Source of the DNA: Anisus vortex
Taxonomy: Eukaryota > Mollusca > Gastropoda > Planorbidae
Reading direction: 5' to 3'
Length of the DNA: 64,000 bases
NCBI GenBank assembly: GCA_949126835.1
Contig: OX421505.1
Location: 3,467,587 to 3,531,586, forward strand
Under the pieces are notes generated by a model. The model made no database searches. It was not told where the DNA came from and worked only from the letters and a program-made list of their open reading frames with translations. Shown here piece by piece: positions 56,301-64,000 of this stretch. Made by a program: the position numbers and the translations under genes. Numbering within the stretch: the first letter of the stretch is position 1; every line of letters begins with the position of its first letter.

Positions 56301-57722
56301 CTAAAGAGTGCACTTCAAAAAGCTTTTTTTTGTATTGACCCACTCTAGGTATAGGGGGGCACGGTGGCCGAGCGGCAGCGCGTTCGACTGGCGAGTCAAA
56401 GGTCCCGGGTTCGAATCCTGGTGCAGGCTAGGATTTTTCCCGAGCCTGGAGGGTGTCCCTGAGTCTACCCAGCTCTGATGGATACCTGACCTTAGTTGGG
56501 GTAAAGTATGCCGTGGCCACAGAAACTGGTGAATGCTGCTTCATCGGACCTATGGATCCATTCGGTCCGACGGGTACTTTACTTTACTCTAGGTATTGAA
56601 GCTTAAGCATGGACAGGGACTTAGATGAAGAAAGAGATGCCTTATAAAAACTTCCCATATGACTAAAGCTATGTTGATTCGTTGTTAAAAATAAATGAAA
56701 CTATTTGTTTATGTATGCGTTATGCCTGATTGAAACTATTTTTTAAAGAAAGTTTTCAATTTAGGGTGACTATTTAGTAAATGTTTAAAAGGATTGAAAT
56801 TTTGAGATGATATATGGCAGTGTAACTCCCTAAAAATAAAGGTGAAACCCATACAGGTCAATGACAACATATAAGAACAAAAATCCTAAACTAAGGGTGC
56901 GATCTATCCATTGGTGACCTAGGTGCGACCTAAGTAGGGTTATATTGGTACACATGTACTTAATAAATATAGCCTATCCTGCACACCCACCGGCTTGGTG
57001 AAGGCCTAATGATCTTATTGTATCCAGTAATTTGTGTATGACTTTCACAGGTTATGAAAAAAACACTCTGTGTATAACTTTGCGTTATGCAAATATAATC
57101 TGCCTATACAAAACTTCTGGACACAAAGCTCTGCATTAAATGTAAACATTTCTGTTGATAACGCTCATTATGTGCAGTCTTGATGTATAACGCCTCCCTG
57201 TTAATTATAAGTGGTAGACCTAAGACTATTTTCATTATTATTAGTTCTTTAACAATCTTGAATAATTTTTAAAATGTTAAAAAATACTCCTGAAAAACTC
57301 CAGGATAACTCCTGGAATTCCTGGCAAAAAGTTTTGCCCACTCCTGCCTTAAAATAATGAAAGTACTATAGAAAAAGTTATATATTAATTGTTTCTTTTT
57401 TTCCTTGCAGTGGCACCTATGCAAGAAGTCTACCCGGTCACTGAGACATTAACTCCAACTGGAGGTAAGATGGTTAATGTAACCCATAATAGCTTTACTG
57501 TACCAGTAAATGTATCCCAACTTGTCTCCAATCCTCTGTAGTGTGTACCAAATGTTTGAATTGACTATAGTTTAGTACATGTATATACATTTCTTTTAAT
57601 CTCTTTGTTAGTTTATTACAGATGTCTCTTACAAGTGCCAGATATGCGGCATGCTTTTAAAATTAAAGGTCTGCGTGTTTAATTACAGGAATAAACACAT
57701 AAGAAACGGATATGTAGACTAA
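53390..57722 (+). CDS. seven-exon gene, product unknown, C-terminal CxxC finger-like motif
   Basis: Model: 53390-53451 (ATG; exon opens at 53386 after 'ttttttttgccag'), 53586-53640, 53830-53873, 53976-54070, 54886-55020, 57411-57464, 57622-57722 (TAA). All introns are GT-AG and the phases agree throughout, giving 546 bp, 181 aa plus stop. The product is small, basic in the middle and glutamine-rich in part: MSQILGACGGAEASGG at the start, then 'RKNRQSKIIVRTPVFRPL', 'HIQQQQKARRPAETRSS', 'MAGPPGRVIQTLNKS', and at the end 'DVSYKCQICGMLLK' with 'NKHIRNG'. The ending resembles a C2H2 finger whose spacing is too long (CX2C then 16 residues to His). Exon 2 could instead end at 53645 in another frame, giving 'AEEQAIKNNSPHTG', but that does not join exon 1. 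I recognise no family. It may be a diverged zinc-finger gene or a fragment of one, and the start exon is the least certain part. Confidence 0.6.
54088..54346. repeat. 86-bp tandem triplication in intron 4
   Basis: Three units contain 'atatgtctttgattggta', 'cagctgagattccagccaca' and 'ctaatgctagcatgaacaca', with a few substitutions. It starts just after the donor of exon 4. The antisense open frame across it is a by-product. Confidence 0.9.
55040..55455. repeat. dispersed ~400-bp repeat (family Q), copy 2
   Basis: Aligned with 34850-35275 in the same orientation ('ccttgctaacactatttagt', 'accaactatggcttgcgatc'). It lies in intron 5 of the seven-exon gene. Confidence 0.7.
55755..56090. repeat. 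dispersed repeat (family Q), copy 3
   Basis: Second copy in intron 5, starting with the 'aaaaccggtttttgatttttc' type inverted stretch (55735-55790) and sharing 'gccttgctaacactatttaa' and 'caactatggcttgtgat'. The intervening 55456-55730 holds no recognisable feature. Confidence 0.7.
56140..56235 (+). pseudogene. broken C2HC/C2H2 zinc-finger exon
   Basis: Reads 'FCKKSFSTKKGMTRHMNSCR', a clear finger (F..C.KSF..K.GM.RHMNSC), but the first cysteine is in a different frame because of an extra T in a six-T run near 56170. A donor-like 'aaag|gtatgt' follows. The flanks (56085-56110 and 56235-56275) match the flanks of the last exon of the seven-exon gene (57545-57590 and 57715-57760), so it is a duplicated, now dead, terminal exon. 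Confidence 0.65.
56353..56585 (+). mobile_element. tRNA-derived SINE with 11-bp target duplication
   Basis: The head has the tRNA promoter boxes 'ggtggccgagcggcagcgcg' (A) and 'ggttcgaatcc' (B). The body has 'ggtgtccctgagtctaccca' and 'catcggacctatggatccat', and the tail is 'tactttactttact'. The perfect duplication ACTCTAGGTAT lies at 56342-56352 and 56586-56596. The intact duplication and clean boxes indicate a fairly recent insertion. Confidence 0.9.
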
Positions 57723-57894
57723 AATCTTTCCCCATTCTTAATTGAAAGATCTGAACAAACCCAGACATCTAATCTAAATATATATATTAACCCACAAACT
57801 GTCATAATGGCGGATCATCTGCTGTTCTGACTAGAATTGACACTTCTGTCTGTTAGCATGGCTTCTCTTGATCAAGACTTGGTCTAAAACATTA

Positions 57895-58905
57895 AGTGGT
57901 GCATGTAAGCTTGTCTGTAAGCATGAATGGACAGATGTAAGCTTGCCTGTAAGCATGAATGGGCTGACGTAAGCTTGTCTGTCAACATGAATGGACAGAT
58001 GTAAGCTTATCTGTAAGCATGAATGGGCAGATGTAAGCTTGTCTGTAAGCATGAATGGGCAGATGTAAGCTTGTCTGTAAGCATGAATGGGCTGATGTAA
58101 GCTTGTCTGTCAACATGAATGGACAGATGTAAGCTTATCTGTAAGCATGAATGGGCAGATGTAAGCTTGTCTGTAAGCATGAATGGGCAGATGTAAGCTT
58201 GTCTGTAAGCATGAATGGGCTGATGTAAGCTTGTCTGTCAACATGAATGGACAGATGTAAGCTTGTCTGTAAGCATAAATGGACAGATGTAAGCTTGTCT
58301 GTAAGCATGAATGGGCAGATGTAAGCTTGTCTGTAAGCATGAATGGTCAGATGTAAGCTTGTCTGTAAGCATGAATGGGTGAATGTAAGCTTGTCTGTAT
58401 TCATGAATGGTTGAATGTAAGCTTGTCTGTAGGCATGAATGGGTGAGTGTAAGCTTGTCTGTAGGCATTAATGGGTAAATGTAAGCTTGTCTGTAGGCAT
58501 GAATTGGTGAATGTAAGCTTGTCTGTGAGCATGAATGGGTGAATGTAAGCTTGTCTGTAGGCATGAATGAGTGAATATAAGCTTGTCTATAGTCATGAAT
58601 GTGTGAATGTAAGCTTGTCTGTATGCATGAATGGGTGAATGTAAACTTGTCTGTAGGCATGAATGTGTGAATATAAGCTTGTCTGTAGGCATGAATGGGT
58701 GAATGTAAGCTTGTCTGTAGGCATGAATGGGTGAATATAAGCTTGTCTGTGGGCATGAATGTGTGAATGTAAGCTTATCTGTAGGCATAAATGGGTGAAT
58801 ATAAACTTGTCTGTAGGCATGAATGGGTGAATGTAAGCTTGTCTGTAGGCATGAATGGGTGAATGTAAGCTTGTCTGTAGGCATGAATGAGTTGATGTAA
58901 GCTTG
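57895..58905. repeat. 32-bp satellite with 128-bp higher-order repeat, ~31 units
   Basis: Units of 'atgtaagcttgtctgtaggc' plus 'atgaatgggtga'. The first half uses '...taagcatgaatgggcag', the second '...taggcatgaatgggtga'. In the first half a four-unit block containing 'gtctgtcaacatgaatggac' recurs at about 57960, 58088 and 58216 (128 bp). Since 32 is not a multiple of three, all minus-strand frames give the same 32-residue peptide repeat; these are not genes. It starts ~170 bp after the stop of the seven-exon gene. Confidence 0.95.
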
Positions 58906-59794
58906 TTCTCAAATCATGTCTTTAGTGAAGTATCATGTCTGATTCAGAACTCGTTAATTTTAAATCAATAAAAGTATGCCCAATTTTATGCACATACATA
59001 TATTCCGCGTTGAAAATATTTATGATAAATAGATACTATAACAACACAGAATCAAAATTGTTATTCCCTTCGTTTCACTTTCAGTGAAGTCTTTAGCAAG
59101 TTTTCAAATTTTCTTTTTTCATCATTTTGCATGCAGTCTGTTCTTTTGTTGTTTGATCTGAGCTTGCTTTGAAAATTCTAAATTGGTTTAAACATTGTAT
59201 AAAGATGTTTTTTTTTTTTCATATTGACAAGTGAGCTGAAAGCGAGTGAAGAAACAAGCTATTCGAATCAGTGCCAGTTATGTGTCAGAGCCTTATCCGG
59301 GTGTTACATCTCAAATTAAAGATCTGAAATCTACTTAAAAAATATTTTCTACAGGCAGTATTATTGTTACAGCACCAATTGTTGCCAATGTCCTGATGGC
59401 TATTGAACACATTTAGCCATTAGTCAGTATTTTACATAATACTTATTGTTTCAATATTTATATGTTGAATAAATTTTTACTTCAAATATTGATGATCATT
59501 GTGGGTTAGCTTTTACTAAAAATGCATTTTGTGTTAACTTATTTATGGTTAAAAGTTTTTTTTTAATGTTTGTTTCATATACAAATTTTACAGAATGCAT
59601 GAGTTTACTTAATGTAAAATAAATGAATGGAGTTTCATCATCATCTATGAAATATGTATTTAGTGTTCATAATTTAATAAAGATGTTTTTTATACAACAA
59701 AAAAAAAAAAGGGAGTGCACAAAGTGTTTAGGATATTAGCTTTAGTTTCATTGTCGTTATAGGTTTCATTGTTTTAGCTTTATAGTAGAGCTAT
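58906..59794. other. unassigned AT-rich DNA ending in a poly-A
   Basis: AATAAA near 59678 and an A run at 59698-59710 look like a retroposed 3' end. A weak finger-like 'CQLCVRALSGC' reading near 59270-59310 (gtgccagttatgtgtcagagc) may be another relic of the finger family but is too short to call. Confidence 0.35.
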
Positions 59795-60170
59795 GCCTGT
59801 AGTGCCCATTTTTCTTGATTTAATGTAGGACCATAAGTTTTTATTATTATCTTTAGAAATTACATTGTTTCCATATTCATTCTGCACCTGTCTGCTTAGT
59901 TTTTGAGTTAAATGTTTAATTTTGAGGTATTTTTTATGTAGTCGAATTGAATTAGTTGCCATTAGTTTAGTATTAAACCAAAATTTGTTAATTTTATTTG
60001 ATGTTTGTTTTGTTGTCACAAAATAAAACATTATTGCATTTAAGTTTGTTTTTATGAATTGCCAAATGTCTTCAACTGGGCTAGTTATATTGTATTTAGT
60101 GAGAACATTTATTTGCAGTTTTATTGCTGCTTGCTGTAGTTCTGTTGTGTTGCATTTCTTCCAGAATTAA
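59795..60170 (-). pseudogene. LINE ORF2 middle fragment (between endonuclease and RT)
   Basis: The minus-strand frame is open over ~120 codons and includes 'ASSNK'/'AAIKLQINVLTKYNITSP', 'NKINKFWFNTKLMATNSIRL' and 'NNKNLWSYIKSRKMGTTGIA'. This is the linker ending in 'LWSYIKSRK', which precedes RT in jockey/CR1-like LINEs. The RT itself is absent. It could belong to the same family as the endonuclease fragment at 52905-53195. Confidence 0.75.
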
Positions 60171-60404
60171 ATTATTCTTTTAGGTTTCTTGCATATTCAT
60201 ATGTTATAGGCCTATATTTTTGTATAAATTGTAAACATTTGAAACAGTTTATTATATTGTTTCTGTATTTAAAAAAACATTATACATTTATATCTTAATG
60301 TCTTCTTGTTGTTTATATCTATCACGTTATGTTTATGTTGTTATAAATCTGTTTAATTACTTTAATATTTATTAATATGTGTCTTCGCATTTCAGTGGTT
60401 ATTA

Positions 60405-60480
60405 TAACGTAGCGGACTGCTATGCGTGCGACCAGGGTTCGATTCTCCAGTTAGACTATAGGCCTACCTTTTTTTCTACA
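60405..60480 (+). repeat. tRNA-derived SINE-like fragment
   Basis: 'aacgtagcggactgctatgc' and 'ggttcgattctccagttaga', then a T run. Same family as the inserts in the palindrome arms. The region 60171-60404 holds nothing recognised. Confidence 0.6.
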
Positions 60481-60694
60481 ATTTTTTTTTTAACTTTTAA
60501 AAACAAAAGACATTGTAAACATACGGGCAATTTAGATTTTTGTTAAATAAAAATACTTGCCTATTTTTTTACTTGATTATAATATTTATTTTAAATTACT
60601 TTCCTAAAAGTCTTCGGGTAAAAAAAATAATAATTTAAATATTAGATTGATAGCTTTCGTTTAATTTTAGTCTATACAATTTTTATCTGCACCT

Positions 60695-60740
60695 TATACA
60701 GGCTGTTTTTTTTTCACCCGGGCAACGCCGGGCAATGTAA
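60695..60740 (+). repeat. Helitron-like 3' end
   Basis: 'cacccgggcaacgccgggca' followed by 'atgtaacttg' has the GC-rich hairpin plus CTTG ending of the Helitrons at 15275 and 21952. With the SINE-like head at 60405 it may bound a ~330-bp non-autonomous element. Confidence 0.5.
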
Positions 60741-61534
60741 CTTGTTTTGAATAAAAAGAAAATTAAAATATTTCGTAATTAAAAGAGAAGTATGCCTTTT
60801 ATTATTTTTACCAGAATCCATTTGTAGTTAAATAATTTTTCATACTCTAAATCTAAATAGTAGGCCTACACAAAACTATCCAAGATTATTATTATAAAAA
60901 TAAGTATATTGCAATAACAAAAATATTATGTACTTTGTCAACAATAGACGAATATAAGAAGATTCGTTATTTTATTTTTACTATTTATTACTATTTATTA
61001 CTATTTATTATTTATGCTGAAACAATTAAGCCTACATGGATATATAAATATCTATTCCTATAACTCGCTTATATAGATAAGTGAATAGTGCGAATCACTG
61101 AGCTATATATACATGGAGTGCTCAAAGGAAGTAAATTGTAGAAGAAAATGCGGACTTTTAAATATAGATAGGTGCACTGTATGGCACTGATCTTTATAAT
61201 ACTTGAGAATATTATTATCCTACTTTTATGTACCCCTTAGCTATGGATACAGTAGCTATTCCTTCATTCATGTGTAATAAATCTGTCTAATTTAAACTTG
61301 GTTTAATTTTTCCTGTCAATTTTAGTTCATGAAAAGTCTATGGGTATATTCATTTTTTGTTAATTGAACAAAATGGTTGACGAGCTCCATATGCCCGAGG
61401 CAAACCAGGAAAACCAGTAAGTTAAAATCATTTAAAACACTAATAAAAATGCAAGACTAGACTCGGACCACGGATGAGCGTAGAACGCAATAAGTGTTCT
61501 TTATTTATAGGAGGTGCATCTATAAAATATATGT
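60741..61534. other. unassigned AT-rich DNA
   Basis: 'tatttattac' is repeated four times near 60980-61010. No gene is identified. Confidence 0.4.
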
Positions 61535-61630
61535 TTTAAGATTAGATAAGATTTTTAGCGGACCATTAGGTCCCCTTTTACCCTGCTCCTGTTAGTCAAA
61601 CAGGTTCTGCCGGACAAATTAAGTCACTCG
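61535..61630. repeat. retroposon tail-like repeat
   Basis: 'aagattagataagattttta' followed by 'ccccttttaccctgctcctg', related to 37030-37200. Confidence 0.4.
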
Positions 61631-62107
61631 TAAGGAGCCTGATTTCAAATGTCAGAAGTTTTACAACACGCAAACTATTGGAGCTTTTCTTTGGAAATGG
61701 GAATTTATGTCTCCAAAATATGAATTCTCCAAGAATAAATCAAGTGTTTTGACTAGCATTTGAAAAGTGTTTCAAAGTAAGCAACTCTCCCTTTTTTTTT
61801 CACAGAAGTTTATTCCCTGAAATACATTTACAATATCAAAATCAATTTTACTTCAATTTTAACTAAGGAGAAAGGAAAGAAGACAAATTTGTACATATTT
61901 TACAAAACCAAAGGGATAGAAGACAGCAAAGAGATTTGTATTCACTATTTTTATGGTTATGGCCCTTATTGGGAAATCAAAAGAAAAGTTTATCTTGAAG
62001 TAAGTTTGTATTGTTTTACATAAAGAGAGGATAGAAGACCATGATTGTAATATTTTACAAATACAAAGGATAAAAGACATATTGTTAGATTTTTACGGTA
62101 CTTAAAA
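61631..62107. repeat. degenerate 'ttttacaaa..agg.ta.aagac' repeat
   Basis: Three loose recurrences ('ttttacaaaaccaaagggat', 'ttttacataaagagaggata', 'ttttacaaatacaaaggata', each followed by a form of 'gaagac') lie near 61898, 62013 and 62050. No gene is seen. Confidence 0.35.
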
Positions 62108-62338
62108 TATATGTATATGTATATATGTATATATACTTACTTTCCTTTGATATGTTTATTATGTATATATATGTATATGTGTAAAAGTATATATACTTAC
62201 TTTCCTTCGTTATGTTTATTATGTATATATATGTATATGTATATATGTATATATACTTACTTTCCTTCGTTATGTTTATTATGTATATATATGTATATGT
62301 GTATATGTATATATACTTACTTTCCTTCGTTATGTTTA
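62108..62338. repeat. ~60-bp tandem repeat, 4 units
   Basis: Units contain 'cttactttccttcgttatgt' and a TATATG-rich half. Open frames on both strands over it (YMYICIYTYFPSLC-like and its antisense) come from the repeat and are not genes. Confidence 0.9.
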
Positions 62339-62861
62339 TTGTTACATAGTTTTCCATTTGTTCATCGTTTTCGTATAATGTTTAACATAGGCCTCTCATT
62401 CGTTCATTCATTCGTTTTTTTGTTGTTTTTTTTCCTTTTTATCTACTGAATTATTTGTTAACCATGGCATTAATCCCATTATTAAAATATTAGGGAGACG
62501 TTTTTAGACATAGGCATTAATATCAATCTTTCCTTTTTACATGGTTTTGTCCCTTGGGTGCAGACTGGGAAGTATAAACAATAACAAAATTGGTGTTGAA
62601 AAATATTGGGCGGAGAAATTCTGAGGCCGCCTGTCTTCCCCTTATGACAAGGACCGTCGAAGATAGGAGATATCGAAAGAAGAGAGATCCTCATAGTGAG
62701 GGGGGACAGAGTTAAGATTTGAGAAGATAGTTTATTTAAGTTAAGAGTTCCCGAGCACCGTTTAGCCGTTCCCCTTTCGGCGTGAACTGCTCGTGATTAC
62801 AAGAAGTTGAGAAAGATTAGGAAAACACGTAGAGTATCCGGTAGTGACGTGGGGTTGGGAC
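62339..62861. other. unassigned DNA, GC content rising to the right
   Basis: The first 150 bp are AT-rich. From 62560 the composition becomes even, with CpG present, but no product is recognised. Confidence 0.35.
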
Positions 62862-62891
62862 AAGACCATCGTAAATACTTACGGTGGTCTT
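62862..62891. repeat. hairpin of the 'atggtcttgg' repeat
   Basis: 'aagaccatcgtaa' and 'ttacggtggtctt' form a 13-bp stem with one mismatch (G-T) around 'atac'. One half of it recurs near 993, 1127 and 2033. Confidence 0.6.
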
Positions 62892-63344
62892 GGTTGGGAG
62901 GTCCGACTTTCCTCGCCTTCTCCCCCCCCTCCCTCCCATCCTACGCCGGCCGACAGACACCGGAAATCAGCAAGTCTGCACCTACTGACCTCCGATGAGT
63001 GTGTCTGTGGTGTTTTTTGCATACCGTACCTCCTTCTTCTTTCTGTCACTCTTCGTGATTACTCTTGATTTTATTTGTCTCCTTTCTTCCCTTACGCAGT
63101 ATATTGAGGGATGTATGAAAGGGAGAGAGAGAGAGAGAGAATGTAGGAGAGAAAGAAGAAGGTATTCTGGCGGGAAAGGGGAGGGGGGCGAAAACGTAGT
63201 GGAAGAAAAAAACTCAATAAGTTAGAGGGGCGAAAAGGTGGGTTTTACTAGGGGTCGATGGACCGTCGTAATGGGAAAAGGAGGGGGGGGGGAGGGGTAA
63301 GGGGGGCGAGAAACACGGGACAGATAAGGGCGGGTCTCCGGCAA
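62892..63344. other. GC- and purine-rich stretch with a GA microsatellite
   Basis: C runs near 62924-62935, a GA run at 63122-63140 and G runs at 63180-63310 give overlapping short open frames without motifs. It resembles the G-rich repeat at 945-1160 and not a gene. Confidence 0.35.
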
Positions 63345-64000
63345 GCCTACCTCTTTAGTAATTCGGTTCGTACGCGAGTTTTTTTAAAACGAGGCTCCGA
63401 TCCTTTTTTATGTTTTGGCAAATGACGAACGTAGACGTTTTATCGAATTTGACAGCATGCCTATAGCATAAACGCCTTAAAAATCTACCAAAAATTTCAG
63501 GCATTATCATAAATAACTTTTGCGTAAGCTTATAGCAAAAGATACTGACAGCAGAGCGTATAAATTTTACGTGGAAGACTTTTATTTTCGATGTTGAAGT
63601 GAGTACACGCTTACTTTAAATCTTTAATTTTTACTTTAAACATTAACCAAAGCCTCGACTAACCCATCTGACATCTGTTTAAAGTTTATGATTAATTTTA
63701 TTTATTTATAATTTTAAAGAAGCTTAATAATTTGTATAGAACTGCATATTAAATTTTTTATGCAAATGTAGCTACAACATTAAATTAAAATAGGCTATAC
63801 TTGTCTACTAAGCCTAATCTTACTGAAGTTTTTAAGGAATTTAAAACAAAGACACAACCACAATTACAATAAGATAGAAAATCTTTAATCTCAGCTTCAG
63901 CCAAAATAAATACAATTCTTCATACTCATACGTTATTAATTTTGTTCTAAACTTTAAATTTTCAGCTAATATCTAAATGGTTATTGTCCAATGTCCAATA
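63345..64000. other. unassigned AT-rich DNA to window end
   Basis: No gene or element end is recognised. TAGGC words are scattered. Confidence 0.4.

Noticed and set aside
56353..56425. Possible tRNA gene with good A and B boxes
   Set aside because: It is the head of a SINE with a body, tail and target duplication.
57831..58884. Several overlapping minus-strand frames (QTSLHSPIHAYRQAYI-like)
   Set aside because: All frames of a 32-bp satellite give the same peptide cycle; no start context, splice sites or codon bias.
62085..62449. Tyrosine/isoleucine-rich frames on both strands
   Set aside because: Derived from the 60-bp TA-rich tandem repeat.

Overview
The window is eukaryotic, AT-rich (with GC-rich islands only inside some repeats) and dominated by transposable elements. 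Spliceosomal introns, C2H2 zinc-finger genes, Helitrons, CR1/RTE/jockey-like LINE fragments with tails of the 'GCGCTATA(T)AAAT' type, and tRNA-derived SINEs point to an invertebrate animal. A mollusc, probably a gastropod, is the best guess, but that is an inference from repeat style and not a demonstrated identity.

Two host-type genes can be supported. (1) A minus-strand C2H2 zinc-finger gene has coding exons at 34749-34659, 34317-34131 and 12057-10489. Splice sites and phases agree across all three, and the last exon carries 16 fingers. Its ~22 kb last intron is almost filled with mobile DNA. The reading frame ends where the first cysteine of a further finger would be, and decayed fingers continue to about 10085. 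(2) A plus-strand seven-exon gene lies at 53390-57722 and encodes about 181 aa, with phase-consistent splice sites and a C-terminal CxxC finger-like motif. Its function is not recognised.

Layout. 1-10 kb: degraded repeats, minisatellites and two LINE reverse-transcriptase relics. 10-12 kb: zinc-finger exon. 13.6-22 kb: two head-to-tail Helitrons, a small internally rearranged one and then a near full-length one whose Rep/helicase frame is broken by two frameshifts and one stop. 23.5-33.8 kb: four adjacent copies of one terminal-inverted-repeat element; the last two form a palindrome of about 6.2 kb with ~3.1 kb arms. 34-35 kb: upstream zinc-finger exons. 36-46 kb: a MITE with a tRNA-like insert, SINEs, LINE relics, a TTGCCAGA-ended element and several minisatellites. 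48.2-52.6 kb: a Ty3/Gypsy element of the rare type with integrase upstream of reverse transcriptase, truncated at the start of RT and carrying several lesions. 53-58 kb: the seven-exon gene, a relic zinc finger, a SINE with a perfect 11-bp target duplication and a 32-bp satellite with 128-bp higher-order structure. 59-64 kb: LINE relic, SINE, Helitron end, AT-rich minisatellites and a GC-rich hairpin repeat.

The window is therefore two small genes embedded in layered transposons. The main signals are the palindrome, the tandem Helitrons inside a zinc-finger intron, the decaying zinc-finger array and the unusual Gypsy gene order. No prokaryotic operon, CRISPR array or defence system is present.
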